The notes: generated by a model not told the origin, from the letters alone. A stretch of DNA of 64,000 nt from an uncultured Dysgonomonas sp. (GCA_945273835.1 CALYPL010000012.1:1-64000), one strand, 5' to 3'. Counted from the stretch's first letter, positions 9,699-20,425 are shown. Translations and numbers: made by a program.

Positions 9699-10693
9699 AA
9701 AGACAATCCATACATATTAATAATCTGACAATCGGCTATAAGACAAGAGGTCATGATAAAGTCGTTGTCTCAAACATAAACGCCGATATACTTAGCGGAG
9801 AATTAACTTGCCTATTAGGAGCAAATGGCGTTGGAAAATCCACCCTACTCCGAACCCTATCATCTTTCCAACCCAAATTAGCAGGAGAAATATATCTGCA
9901 AGATAAAGAAATAAGCCTTTATACAGAAAAGCAACTTTCGAGCCTCATAGCGGTAGTTCTTACCGAGAAGTGCGATATTAAGAATATGACCGCACGAGAA
10001 ATGATAGGACTGGGGCGAAGTCCTTATACAGGTTTTTGGGGCAAGCTGTCAAAGGAAGATAACCTGATAGTAGATAAAGCTATATCATTGGTCAGAATAG
10101 AAAATCTTGCTGAAAGGACAGTAGACACGTTAAGTGATGGTGAACGTCAGAAAGTAATGATAGCAAAAGCATTGGCACAGGAAACACCGATCATCTTTCT
10201 GGATGAACCGACTGCTTTTCTGGATTTTCCAAGTAAAGTTGAAATTATGCAACTCCTGCACAGATTATCACGTGCGACCGGAAAAATAATCTTCTTATCG
10301 ACACACGATTTGGAACTGGCATTACAAATTGCCGATCGCATCTGGCTCATGGATAAACATTCAGGTTTACGCATAGGCATCCCCGAAGATCTTTCGCTTG
10401 ACGGAAGCCTGAGCAAATTTTTTGCCCGTGAAGGAATTGTCTTCGATCCGTCCACAGGCTTGTTCCGTATTGAAAACGTCTGTAATCGAAGAATTAAACT
10501 GACAGGTCAAGGACACAAATACACAATGATTCGTAAAGCCCTGAACCGTAATAATATCATGGCTGAACGAGATATAGACAGTGAATGCTCAATTTTGATA
10601 GAAGACAATACCTATAAATTGTATACCGAAGATGGGCAAACCTTTACAGTCAATACAATAGACGAACTTTTAACACATCTGATAGAATTATGA
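9695..10693 (+). CDS. btuD: ABC transporter ATP-binding protein (BtuD/FecE-type) with C-terminal extension
   Basis: Walker A LLGANGVGKSTLL, signature LSDGERQKVMIAKAL, Walker B IIFLDEPTAFLD. Confidence 0.9.
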   Translation: MKRQSIHINNLTIGYKTRGHDKVVVSNINADILSGELTCLLGANGVGKSTLLRTLSSFQPKLAGEIYLQDKEISLYTEKQLSSLIAVVLTEKCDIKNMTAREMIGLGRSPYTGFWGKLSKEDNLIVDKAISLVRIENLAERTVDTLSDGERQKVMIAKALAQETPIIFLDEPTAFLDFPSKVEIMQLLHRLSRATGKIIFLSTHDLELALQIADRIWLMDKHSGLRIGIPEDLSLDGSLSKFFAREGIVFDPSTGLFRIENVCNRRIKLTGQGHKYTMIRKALNRNNIMAERDIDSECSILIEDNTYKLYTEDGQTFTVNTIDELLTHLIEL

Positions 10694-12513
10694 TACTTAT
10701 ATTCGGAGGTACAACAGAAGGCAGATATGCGGCACGAGTATGTGATGAAGCGCATAAACCTTATTATTATTCTACGAAAGGCGACGCTCAGCAGTTAGAT
10801 AGCATGAATGCAGTCAGACTGACCGGAGCTTTAAATAATGAGGCTATGACTGCAATTTGTACGGACAACAATATCAAATTAATTGTGGATGCGGCACATC
10901 CTTTTGCCGAACTGTTGCATGAGACTATTAAAGATGTTTCCGAATCTCTCCATATACCTGTCATACGCTATGAACGTAGTTACCCCGAACAAGACGATAA
11001 TCTCATATGGTTCGACTCATACTCCGAAGCTGTGGATTATTTGCAGAAGAACAACATCGAAAACCTTTTAGCTCTTACAGGAGTAAATACCATTGGCAAG
11101 CTCAAACCTTATTGGTCACAACATCCATGCTGGTTCAGAATACTTGATCGGGACGAGTCGAGAGCGATAGCCACTAAAGAAGGTTTTCCTATGGATCGGA
11201 TACTTTATTACAATCATGAAGGCGATGAAGTTTCTCTATTTGAACAATACAAACCACAAGCCGTAATCACCAAAGAAAGCGGCGAATCGGGAGGTTTCAA
11301 CAGCAAAGCTGAAGCTGCGAAAAAACTAAATATTCCGATGCTTGTTGTAAAACGCCCTCCCCTATCCGATAAGTTTATTTCTGTTTACGGTGAACACGGA
11401 TTGCGCAAAACGATTGAAAAACTATTACCCGATTTCTTCGAGCTAAAGACCGGCTATACCACCGGCACATGCGCCACAGCAGCTACTAAAGCGGCTTTAA
11501 TAGCTTTATTGACAAACGAGCCTGTCGAAAAGGTTAGTGTTACGCTTCCTAATGGCGAACAAGTAATGATACCTATTTACAATACTCAGATTGAAGGTTC
11601 GAAAGTGACCTCAACCGTAGTCAAAGATTCGGGCGATGACCCTGACATTACAAATGGTAAGCAGATATGCTCGACTGTAAATTTGAATTTGGAACATAAA
11701 GGAGTCAGATTTCTTCAAGGGGAAGGGGTTGGAGTGATAACTCTACCCGGACTCGGTATAGAAATCGGACAACCGGCTATCAATTCTACCCCTCGTCAGA
11801 TGATGAAGCGTGAAGTGTTTAAAGTTTTTCGCCACCATCAGGACAGACTACCTGAACAAGGTCTTAAAACAGGTGTCGACGTGACAATTTCAGTTCCTAA
11901 TGGCAAAGAAATCGCATTAAAAACTTTCAATCCTAAACTCGGCATCGAAGGTGGAATATCCATTATAGGCACTTCTGGCATAGTCAAACCCTTCTCATCA
12001 GAGGCATTTATCAACTCAATTCGGAGGGAGATGCAGGTAGCCAAAGCGTTAGGATGTAAACAAGTTGTCATCAATTCAGGGGCAAAAAGCGAGAGATACG
12101 TCAAAGCCCTTTATCCTGAACTGCCATCTCAGGGGTTTATTCATTACGGTAACTTTATCGGCGAAACAATTAAAATTGCTTCCGAACTGCAATTCAAAGC
12201 GGTTACAATGGGCATCATGATCGGTAAAGCTGTTAAACTTGCTGAAGGATCGCTTGATACGCACAGTAAGAAAGTAGTTATGAATAAAGACTTTATGGCA
12301 GAGATTGCACGCAACACAGGATATTCGGAATCTGTTCAGTCCGAAATACAGAATATTACTATGGCACGTCAGTTGTGGGATATTATCCCTGCTGATAATC
12401 AATTATTCTTCAAACGCTTGATCGAAAAATGTCATCAAACTTGCGATCATCTTTTGCCTGATGGTAAGCTGACAATTTTATTGATAGACGAAGAAGGTAA
12501 AATTTTATATTAG
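10690..12513 (+). CDS. cbiJD: Fusion: precorrin-6A reductase (CbiJ/CobK) + cobalt-precorrin-5B C1-methyltransferase (CbiD)
   Basis: N-term ILIFGGTTEGRYAARVCDEA ... VDAAHPFA (CobK); C-term LKTGYTTGTCATAATKAAL ... LEIGQPAINSTPRQMM (CbiD). Confidence 0.92.
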   Translation: MILIFGGTTEGRYAARVCDEAHKPYYYSTKGDAQQLDSMNAVRLTGALNNEAMTAICTDNNIKLIVDAAHPFAELLHETIKDVSESLHIPVIRYERSYPEQDDNLIWFDSYSEAVDYLQKNNIENLLALTGVNTIGKLKPYWSQHPCWFRILDRDESRAIATKEGFPMDRILYYNHEGDEVSLFEQYKPQAVITKESGESGGFNSKAEAAKKLNIPMLVVKRPPLSDKFISVYGEHGLRKTIEKLLPDFFELKTGYTTGTCATAATKAALIALLTNEPVEKVSVTLPNGEQVMIPIYNTQIEGSKVTSTVVKDSGDDPDITNGKQICSTVNLNLEHKGVRFLQGEGVGVITLPGLGIEIGQPAINSTPRQMMKREVFKVFRHHQDRLPEQGLKTGVDVTISVPNGKEIALKTFNPKLGIEGGISIIGTSGIVKPFSSEAFINSIRREMQVAKALGCKQVVINSGAKSERYVKALYPELPSQGFIHYGNFIGETIKIASELQFKAVTMGIMIGKAVKLAEGSLDTHSKKVVMNKDFMAEIARNTGYSESVQSEIQNITMARQLWDIIPADNQLFFKRLIEKCHQTCDHLLPDGKLTILLIDEEGKILY

Positions 12514-13031
12514 CAGTCAAATACAACTATCTCTCCGTATTGCGGCATCAGATCAAAAGTAGATTTAATGTCCGCCTGTCCAAAATATACCCTTGCGCAG
12601 CTAATCACGCCTCCATGAGTAAATATCAGCTTGTTATCTTCCTTATCTTGTTTGATCATATCAAGAAAGTTACTTACTCGCTGATACATCTGCGCAAATG
12701 ATTCGCCATGAGGAGGAGGAACATTCACCCAATCTTCTTCCCAAATGGTCATATCCAGATCATCCCAAAGGTGCATTTCCCAATCTCCCATATGAATTTC
12801 TTTCAATCGGTCATGAAACTCAGCCACATCGCCGTATCCACAAAATTCAGCCAGTTTACGACAGCGGCTCAACGGGCTTGAATAGATCGATCCGAAATTT
12901 ATACCTTGTAAATTTTGTTTCACGATACTTGCTTCTTCAGCAAAGGTTTCTGCCAACGGCACATTGGTTTGTCCGTAACAAGTTCCTTTAGGCACTCCTA
13001 CCGATGTATGCCTGACCATATAAATTTTCAT
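12510..13031 (-). CDS. cobC: Alpha-ribazole phosphatase, histidine phosphatase family
   Basis: MKIYMVRHTSVGVPKGTCYGQTNVPLA; FTHGGVI. Start trimmed from 13043 to MKIYMVRH. Confidence 0.85.
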   Translation of the reverse strand: MKIYMVRHTSVGVPKGTCYGQTNVPLAETFAEEASIVKQNLQGINFGSIYSSPLSRCRKLAEFCGYGDVAEFHDRLKEIHMGDWEMHLWDDLDMTIWEEDWVNVPPPHGESFAQMYQRVSNFLDMIKQDKEDNKLIFTHGGVISCARVYFGQADIKSTFDLMPQYGEIVVFDC

Positions 13032-13789
13032 ATAAAATCGCAATTCTGTAAAATAACTATTCCAAGATAAAATGATAATTCAGTCAACAAGAACATAGCC
13101 CCGCAACAATCGCCGGTATATCCACCTATTCGTTTTTTCATGATAATCACAAGCAAAGCAAATACGATTAACGGTAATAAAACCGCCGACCAAGACTTGC
13201 AATTCAAGAGTAATATCAGCGGTAATAAACCGAATATCGCGGATATAACAAAAGGCTTGATTGACATTATCTTATAGACTACCTTATTCTTACTGGTTTC
13301 TGCCGTACGTGCATAAGGTAAAAAAAGTGTTACTAAAGAACTTATTAGTTTACATAAAGGATCGGCAGATAATATAGCAAGGCAAACTAATGGCAGACCA
13401 ATCTGATACAGCAAATTGTAGAGTATTAAATAATAAAATATCAACCCTAACACCCCATATGTTCCGATGTGTGAGTCTTTCATTATTTCGAGAATACGCT
13501 CACGTGTTGTTCCGCCTCCAAGTCCGTCAAAAAAATCGGCTAAACCATCTTCATGCAATGCGCCTGTTATTAATAATCTGGAAACCATAGCCAGAATAAC
13601 CGCCACTTGTAAAGGCAATATTTGGGCTGATATCCATAAAACGCCTGACATGACACCCGCCGTTAGCCATCCTGCCACAGACCAATAGTTGATAACTTGC
13701 CTGTAACATTCGTTGGGTACATTAAAAGCCTTCAGCCGCCAAAAGGGAAGGCGTGTGAAAAACACAAAAGCGGCTGCTATATCCTTCAT
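13028..13789 (-). CDS. cobS: Adenosylcobinamide-GDP ribazoletransferase
   Basis: AAAFVFFTRLPFWR; TGALHEDGLADFFDGLGGGTTRERILEIMKDSHIGTYG; GGYTGDCCGA. Confidence 0.95.
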   Translation of the reverse strand: MKDIAAAFVFFTRLPFWRLKAFNVPNECYRQVINYWSVAGWLTAGVMSGVLWISAQILPLQVAVILAMVSRLLITGALHEDGLADFFDGLGGGTTRERILEIMKDSHIGTYGVLGLIFYYLILYNLLYQIGLPLVCLAILSADPLCKLISSLVTLFLPYARTAETSKNKVVYKIMSIKPFVISAIFGLLPLILLLNCKSWSAVLLPLIVFALLVIIMKKRIGGYTGDCCGAMFLLTELSFYLGIVILQNCDFI

Positions 13790-13798
13790 TTTTTTATA

Positions 13799-14845
13799 TT
13801 ATTTAAAATATTTGGTAACACGGATAGATTTGAATGAATTCATTTCATTAATCATCCTGACGGCAGAATCTACAATGGGATATGCACAGATAGCTCCTGT
13901 TCCTTCTCCTAACCGTAAGCCTAAGTTAAGAAGCGGTTTAGCTCCAAGATAATCCAAAAGTAACTTATGTCCGGCTTCGTCTCCCTGATGTCCAAACACG
14001 GCATAATATAGTATATTGTTATTTATGCATGAAGCCGCAAGCATGCAAGCGGTCATGATAAAACCGTCGACAAGTATCACCATATTAAGTTCGGCGGCTC
14101 TGAGCATTGCTCCTACTGTCATTACCATTTCAAAACCGCCAAAATAACGCATCAGGTCTTCAGTCGAGCCATCTCCTTGATAGTTCTCCTGTGCTTTTTT
14201 CAGCACGTTATATTTATGTTCAAGTATATTGCCCGAATTGTCGCATCCTGCTCCAACACATAGTTTAAGGTCTATCCCTGTCATGCACGACATCCATAAT
14301 GCCGATGATGAAGTATTGGTTATTCCCATCTCTCCGAAACTGATAATATTACAGCCTTTGTCGTAGCAATCTTGTGTACACTCCGCACCGTATTGCAGGG
14401 CAAGTTCCATTTCTTGCCGGGTCATAGCTGCTTCATACAGATAGTTACGGGTCATCTTACCAATTTTTTTGTTTATGATGGGATCATCTGCTTTGAAATC
14501 AAAATTGACACCTGCATCCACGACTTTTAGTTCAAACCCATGTTGGCGTGACAAAAAATTAATGCCTGCTCCTCCTGCCCAGAAATTTTCAATCATCTGG
14601 TAGGTAACTTCTTGGGGTGACGGACTGACCCCTTCGGCTGCTATGCCATGATCGCCTGCAAAAACGATGTGATTAGGATGCAATAGTTTGGGTTCGAGCG
14701 TCTGCTGAATCAAACCGATCTGCAATGCCAATTCTTCAATTCTACCTAACGAGCCTTTGGGTTTGGTCAGATCGTTTATTTTATCAATCAATTGGGAACG
14801 AATTCCCTCATCGGGCTTTTTGATTTCAAAACGTAAATTACTCAT
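13799..14845 (-). CDS. cobT: Nicotinate-nucleotide--dimethylbenzimidazole phosphoribosyltransferase
   Basis: [49 protein letters not shown]. Confidence 0.95.
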   Translation of the reverse strand: MSNLRFEIKKPDEGIRSQLIDKINDLTKPKGSLGRIEELALQIGLIQQTLEPKLLHPNHIVFAGDHGIAAEGVSPSPQEVTYQMIENFWAGGAGINFLSRQHGFELKVVDAGVNFDFKADDPIINKKIGKMTRNYLYEAAMTRQEMELALQYGAECTQDCYDKGCNIISFGEMGITNTSSSALWMSCMTGIDLKLCVGAGCDNSGNILEHKYNVLKKAQENYQGDGSTEDLMRYFGGFEMVMTVGAMLRAAELNMVILVDGFIMTACMLAASCINNNILYYAVFGHQGDEAGHKLLLDYLGAKPLLNLGLRLGEGTGAICAYPIVDSAVRMINEMNSFKSIRVTKYFK

Positions 14846-14892
14846 ATAATCTATTCATTTAATAATCAATCTCATATACTGATTTTAAGTTA

Positions 14893-14900
14893 CAAAAGTA
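14893..14900 (-). promoter_or_regulatory. Candidate internal -7 box (TACTTTTG) upstream of cobT
   Basis: TAnnTTTG on the minus strand in the 133-nt cobU-cobT gap; no clear -33 TTTG. Confidence 0.35.
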
Positions 14901-14978
14901 ACACTTTTCAGCACTTTTTACTCTGATTCTATATGGTGTAAATTTTATACTCAATGCACTTCAATACAGATAATCAAA

Positions 14979-15488
14979 CTATTTAATGTTTACGGGTATT
15001 CCCGAAACCATCAATAATACTTTATCTGCTTTAGAGGCTATATATTGATTGAGCCAGCCTTGCAAATCGGCAAATTTACGCTGGATTTCATTTTGCGACA
15101 TTTCACCCATACCAATTTCATTGGTAACAAATATGAATCGTGCATTCTGATCGGTAAATTTATCAAATTCGTCTTTAAGGGCTGTTAATGCATGTTCTAC
15201 ATCGGAGTCCAGATCGAAAAAGTAATTTGTAGCCCACAATGTCACACAATCTACCAACACAACTCTGTTTTCGACTTTATGACGGCTAAGCTCCTTGTCT
15301 TCTTCAATATTAGTCCACTCACGCCCTCTGTTTGCTTTATGTCGTTCTATACGCTTGCGATGCTCTTCGTCCCAGATACGTGATGTGGCTAAATAGATCG
15401 GATTTTCTGAATACGAAAGAGCTAATTTTTCGGCATAACTGCTTTTTCCTGAACGTTGCCCTCCCGTAACAAGAATTATTTCTTTCAT
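14979..15488 (-). CDS. cobU: Adenosylcobinamide kinase / adenosylcobinamide-phosphate guanylyltransferase
   Basis: ILVTGGQRSGKSSYAEKLA; YLATSRIWDEEHRKRIERHKANRG. Confidence 0.95.
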   Translation of the reverse strand: MKEIILVTGGQRSGKSSYAEKLALSYSENPIYLATSRIWDEEHRKRIERHKANRGREWTNIEEDKELSRHKVENRVVLVDCVTLWATNYFFDLDSDVEHALTALKDEFDKFTDQNARFIFVTNEIGMGEMSQNEIQRKFADLQGWLNQYIASKADKVLLMVSGIPVNIK

Positions 15489-17308
15489 CTTCTGAAAAGG
15501 TGTTTAAATTCATCAGCGTATAATCTTGACAGTCCTTTACGATTATCTATCGCTTCGCCGATAACAAGCATGGTTGTCAATTTCAGTTTATTTTCTTTGA
15601 CTATCTTAGCCAAATCTTTCAGTTCGCCTCTATATATACGCTCATCTTTCCATGTCAGCTTATAGCAAGCGGCAACAGGTGTTTCGGGCGGATAATGTAC
15701 TAACAATTCTCGTTGTACATCATCTACAATGCTTGCGCTCAGAAAAATACACATTGTACTTTGTGACTGAGCAAGCATATGCAATTTTTCTTTTTCAGGC
15801 ATCATTGTACGACCTTCACCACGTGTTAAGATTATTGTCTGCACTTTTTCAGGTATTGTAAACTGCGAACGCAAAGCGGCGGCAGCTGCCTGAAACGATG
15901 ATATTCCGGGTGTGATATGGTAAGACATGCCATATTGGTCAAAAAATGCCATCTGTTCTTGTATCGCGCCATAGATGCAAGGATCGCCTGTATGCAATCG
16001 TACAACAAGAAGCCCTCTGTCATAGAATGACTTCATGACTGTAAATTGTTCTTCTAAGTTCATCGAAGCGGAACTTAAAACTGTTGCTCCTTGTTTAGCG
16101 TAATATGTAAGTTCAACGGGTACAAGGCTACCTGCATATAAAATCAGATCTGCTGCTTCGAGAAAATATTTTCCTTTTACGGAGACTAATTCGGGATCGC
16201 CGGGTCCTGCACCTACAATCTCGATGTGTCCTTTTCTGATCACATCGTTTTGAATTGCGACTGCAAATGTAAAATCGTTACCTTCGGATAGCTTGCCTTT
16301 ATTTTTTTCAAGGATTAGTGTTCCCATACCCGCGCTTTTTATGGCTGTGGATTCTGATACGCCTTGTACGCTTGTCACTTCCTCAACCTTGGCTGAAGGA
16401 TTGGCTACTTCAATGTCTTTCAGATCGTCTGCGGAATATATATTAGCCGGAATACCTCCAAAAGCCTGTTGCAAATCTTTTATAAGTGGTTCGTCTTTTT
16501 TCAGTTCAATTGTCGAAATATCTTTTATTGATGCCGGCGATATCCCTTTTTCGAGCAATTTTTGTGAAATGAATTCAGCTATTCCATCCGATTTACAGTC
16601 TTTGCGACAACCTACTCCCATATGTAACACCTTGGGTCGGTAGTATATTGTTTGTATTGTACTTTGATAGACACATGGAGACACGGCTATAAGTAAGTCG
16701 TACTTTGAGAGATCAATCTCATCAAATTTATAATAAACATCCACATATCGGGGTTTGCTTCGCTCAAGATAGGCTGTGCCTTTATCCTTTATATCTAACA
16801 GCAAAGCAGTAGGCTTGCCATTTACAAACGTTGTTAAGGGGTGATTAAAATTATCGCAGTTCGATTCTGTTATCCATCCGTATTTTTTTCCAATTGTATC
16901 TAATGCCCAAACTCCCAAATTATCGCTTTGAGTGGTAATAACTGCTTCTCCGCCAATGATTCGGGCAATACGCTCGGTCAATTCGTTAGCACCGCCTACA
17001 TGTCCTGATAACACTGAAATTACATATCTGCCTGTACTGTCTATATTAATGATTGCGGGATCAAAATGCTTGTCTTTTATATATGGGGCGACTGATCGAA
17101 CACATATACCCATTGCACCAATGAATACAAGGGCTGAACACTCATCAAAAACATTTTTCACACAATCTTCAATGCTATGAATTTTAATGCAGTCTTCTTG
17201 ATCTGATTTTGTATAAATTAGTGAATCGGTAATTTCAGATTTTATAGTTCGAGCCAGATTAAGGCTACTTTCTGATATGGGAATAATGGCAAGTGTCACT
17301 TTCTTCAT
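15485..17308 (-). CDS. cbiGF: Fusion: cobalt-precorrin-5A hydrolase (CbiG) + precorrin-4 C11-methyltransferase (CbiF)
   Basis: N-term VLSGHVGGANELTERIA, HMGVGCRKDCKSDGIAEFI (CbiG); C-term IEIVGAGPGDPELVSVKGKYFLEAADLILYAGSLV (CbiF). Confidence 0.93.
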   Translation of the reverse strand: MKKVTLAIIPISESSLNLARTIKSEITDSLIYTKSDQEDCIKIHSIEDCVKNVFDECSALVFIGAMGICVRSVAPYIKDKHFDPAIINIDSTGRYVISVLSGHVGGANELTERIARIIGGEAVITTQSDNLGVWALDTIGKKYGWITESNCDNFNHPLTTFVNGKPTALLLDIKDKGTAYLERSKPRYVDVYYKFDEIDLSKYDLLIAVSPCVYQSTIQTIYYRPKVLHMGVGCRKDCKSDGIAEFISQKLLEKGISPASIKDISTIELKKDEPLIKDLQQAFGGIPANIYSADDLKDIEVANPSAKVEEVTSVQGVSESTAIKSAGMGTLILEKNKGKLSEGNDFTFAVAIQNDVIRKGHIEIVGAGPGDPELVSVKGKYFLEAADLILYAGSLVPVELTYYAKQGATVLSSASMNLEEQFTVMKSFYDRGLLVVRLHTGDPCIYGAIQEQMAFFDQYGMSYHITPGISSFQAAAAALRSQFTIPEKVQTIILTRGEGRTMMPEKEKLHMLAQSQSTMCIFLSASIVDDVQRELLVHYPPETPVAACYKLTWKDERIYRGELKDLAKIVKENKLKLTTMLVIGEAIDNRKGLSRLYADEFKHLFRR

Positions 17309-18492
17309 TTCCTGCCTCCTTTCATTACATGGATCATATTAAAATCATCTATTTTTATTTCTATATCTTCTATCAAATCTAAATTATTTTCGGTCAAAGC
17401 ATCCATAAACATTTCTCGGCTTTCATCGGATACTGCATTGAAAACGACTGAAGCATTGACGTTCAACACTCCACATATTTTTGCCATGATTTCCTTCATC
17501 ATACCTCCATGACCTCCTATAAATACGGCATCCGGTCGTGGAATTGTGTTGATGTCGATGTCTATAAAATCGCCTATAAACGGCACAATTCCGGGTGTTC
17601 CGAATTTCCTTGAATTACTGTCTATAAGGTCTGTGCCTTCTGTTCTTTTCTCAAATGCAAAAACCTGAAGGTGTGGAAACTGCATTTTGGCTTCGATCGA
17701 CACTGATCCTGTACAGAAGCCCACATCCCAGAATACTTCTTTGTCTCGTAAGTCTAACATACTCAACGAAAGCAATCTAATAGGCATTTTTGTAATCATT
17801 TTTGTTCTGCCATTGAGCAGGTTAAAATCGCTCTCGGGGATGCCTAACGGTCTGTGGCGTACATGCTTTTTACGTAATATGATATTATTGGGAAATTTAA
17901 ATGTTTTGCTTTTTATTTCATCCAGTTCATAGGTATCAAAATGCTCCGACTCCTGATTACCTAATAGTTCACCAACAGCCATTGTATAATTGTCGTATCC
18001 GTAATAGAGCATTCTGTCGGCAATTGTTTGGGGAGTATGCTCACGATTATCTGTCAGCACCCCTATTTTGTCGTATCCTGTTATCAGCGCTTCATCGAAT
18101 TTATGCCACGGACGACCTGTCAGCGAAACGATATGCATATCCTGATAGGGCATCAGAAGTCTGTGTGCCAACAATTGTAATGAGTTAAAATACGGATATA
18201 AAATAATCTCGGCATCAGGCATCATTCGTTCGATGGTATTTGCAAAACCGAAGAATAAGGGGTCGCCCGAAGCGAAAACTACAACTTCTTCAATTGATTG
18301 ATAACGCTCAAATACATTTTTCAACGGTATTTTAATTTCAATCCATTGATAACCGACCGGCAATAATTCTTTCACTATATCGTGATGCCTCGATCCTCCC
18401 GAAAAAACAGTATGTGATTTAATCACATCCATTATTTCAGGTTTGAAATGCTGCACCTTATTATCATCTATTCCTAAGACATAAAATTTCAT
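17305..18492 (-). CDS. cbiET: Bifunctional precorrin-6Y C5,15-methyltransferase / decarboxylase (CbiE-CbiT)
   Basis: VFASGDPLFFGFANTI (CbiE); VFWDVGFCTGSVSIEA, FIGGHGG (CbiT). Confidence 0.92.
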   Translation of the reverse strand: MKFYVLGIDDNKVQHFKPEIMDVIKSHTVFSGGSRHHDIVKELLPVGYQWIEIKIPLKNVFERYQSIEEVVVFASGDPLFFGFANTIERMMPDAEIILYPYFNSLQLLAHRLLMPYQDMHIVSLTGRPWHKFDEALITGYDKIGVLTDNREHTPQTIADRMLYYGYDNYTMAVGELLGNQESEHFDTYELDEIKSKTFKFPNNIILRKKHVRHRPLGIPESDFNLLNGRTKMITKMPIRLLSLSMLDLRDKEVFWDVGFCTGSVSIEAKMQFPHLQVFAFEKRTEGTDLIDSNSRKFGTPGIVPFIGDFIDIDINTIPRPDAVFIGGHGGMMKEIMAKICGVLNVNASVVFNAVSDESREMFMDALTENNLDLIEDIEIKIDDFNMIHVMKGGRK

Positions 18493-19436
18493 ATCATCAT
18501 ATAATTTATCAATATCCCCACAAATATTATAGGGATAAGCATCAATACTTCACATCTTCTGTTAATTGTGATGGCTTTGTTCATATCCTTTAGCGTCAAC
18601 AGACGGTCGTTATCGCCAATATATGGTTTGTTTACCAATGTTCCGAAATAGATGTTTGGACCACCAAAACGGCAATTCAGAATACCTGCCAAAGCCGATT
18701 CGGGAAATCCCGAATTGGGACTGGCGTGATTTTTAGCATATTGCTTTACAAATGAGAATACATGTAAATCACCGTTACATATAATCATCAGCAAAGCTGT
18801 CAGACGTGCCGGAATATAATTAGCGATATCGTCTATACGTGCTGCCCAACACCCAAATTGTTTGTAACGTTCGGATTTATATCCGATCATGGAATCAAGT
18901 GTGTTGATCATTTTGTACATCATCATTCCCGGAACTCCAAGAAGCATATACCAAAACATGGGTGCAATGACTCCATCGCTTAAATTTTCGGATAATGTTT
19001 CAAGCCCTGCGGTACGTATTTGTTGTGCTGATAAATTTGATGTGTCACGTCCCACGATACGTGCAACCTGCTTTCGTCCGTCATCTACCGAACGGTCAAC
19101 TGCTTTGAATACGCCTTTTACTTCGTCAGTCAGCGTTTTACCCGCAAGACAATAGAAAATTATAATGGTATTGAAAGCTATCGAAAGCCAAAAATTAATG
19201 TGTAATAATGTATAAGTGATCAAACCTGTTATTGCAAAGACCAACACAATCAACATGATTGAGAAAACAGCGCCTTTTAGCATGCGCCTTTTGCCATTAT
19301 TGAGTTTTTTCTCTCCCCACGCTATTATTTTACCAAATAGCACGACGGGATGAGGCAAGCTGATTGGGTCACCGAACAATCGGTCGAGCAACCAACCGAT
19401 CAGCATGGGCAATATGATATACAAAGCTATATCCAT
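18489..19436 (-). CDS. cbiB: Adenosylcobinamide-phosphate synthase
   Basis: GWLLDRLFGDPISLPHPVVLFGKII; RIVGRDTSNLSAQQIRTAGLETLSENLSDGVIAPMFW. Confidence 0.95.
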   Translation of the reverse strand: MDIALYIILPMLIGWLLDRLFGDPISLPHPVVLFGKIIAWGEKKLNNGKRRMLKGAVFSIMLIVLVFAITGLITYTLLHINFWLSIAFNTIIIFYCLAGKTLTDEVKGVFKAVDRSVDDGRKQVARIVGRDTSNLSAQQIRTAGLETLSENLSDGVIAPMFWYMLLGVPGMMMYKMINTLDSMIGYKSERYKQFGCWAARIDDIANYIPARLTALLMIICNGDLHVFSFVKQYAKNHASPNSGFPESALAGILNCRFGGPNIYFGTLVNKPYIGDNDRLLTLKDMNKAITINRRCEVLMLIPIIFVGILINYMMI

Positions 19437-20425
19437 TCTTTAATAGCTTTTACCAAATTATTATTTTCATCCGGCGATTGGGTTGCTAAACGAAAATAGT
19501 GTTCATCCAACCCTCTGAAATTTGAAGCGTCACGTATCAGTATTCCATGTTTATTAATCAGGTAATTTTTTAAATCGGACGCTTTTTTATCTGACAATTT
19601 ACATAAAAAGAAATGTGTATTGGTTGGCATAACTGTTAAGCCTTTTATATTCTTCAATGTGTGCATAAATCGGCTTGTTTCTGACAGATAGGTACTTAAT
19701 TCTATACATGTTTCCTGTCCGAGCAAATATTTACCTGCTGTTATCGCCAATGCGTTCACAGACCAGGGTTGCTTATAAGCTGTAATTTTCTTAATCAAGT
19801 CTTCGCAAGCCGTGATATACCCTAATCGTAATCCGGGTATGGCATATGATTTTGTTAGAGAATGCAATACTATGAGATTTTCATGGCTGATATTTTCGTC
19901 TGCTGTAAAAGTAAATTTTCTGTCCGTAAACGCTTCATAAGACTGGTCTATGATAAATAATACTGACGGATGTTCAGAAATGTAGTTGTCTAAAAACTTT
20001 TTATCGTAAGCACTTCCTGTCGGGTTATTGGGGTTGCAGAGCCAGATTAAATCAACTCCATCTCCGATTTCGACAAGTGTAGTCGCATAAGATAATTGAT
20101 GTTTATTGTTACGGCAAGCATCTTCATATTCACTGAATGTAGGGGTAATTATCAACGAACGCATTCCTGCGAAAGTCTGGGCTATCAGATATATGGCTTC
20201 GGTGGCACCATTTGTTACCAACACATGATCGGATTTTACACCGCTACGCACAGCCAATTGCTCCGTTAATGAATTGGCATCGGGTTCAGGATATGAATGT
20301 ATAACATTCATATGCCTGCTTAAGTACGCATCAAAAGCAGCGGCATCAAAACTGTTACATATATTGGAACTGAAATTGCTTACAATCTTCTTTCCGTGTA
20401 TATCATCTCCGTGGCCGTTAATCAT
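19427..20425 (-). CDS. cobD: Threonine-phosphate decarboxylase-like PLP aminotransferase
   Basis: CNPNNPTGSAYD; HSLTKSYAIPGLRLGY; B12-cluster context. Confidence 0.88.
   Translation of the reverse strand: MINGHGDDIHGKKIVSNFSSNICNSFDAAAFDAYLSRHMNVIHSYPEPDANSLTEQLAVRSGVKSDHVLVTNGATEAIYLIAQTFAGMRSLIITPTFSEYEDACRNNKHQLSYATTLVEIGDGVDLIWLCNPNNPTGSAYDKKFLDNYISEHPSVLFIIDQSYEAFTDRKFTFTADENISHENLIVLHSLTKSYAIPGLRLGYITACEDLIKKITAYKQPWSVNALAITAGKYLLGQETCIELSTYLSETSRFMHTLKNIKGLTVMPTNTHFFLCKLSDKKASDLKNYLINKHGILIRDASNFRGLDEHYFRLATQSPDENNNLVKAIKEWI

Noticed and set aside
12698-12991. Plus-strand 97-aa ORF within cobC
   Set aside because: Antisense to a clear histidine phosphatase gene; low-complexity, unconvincing protein.
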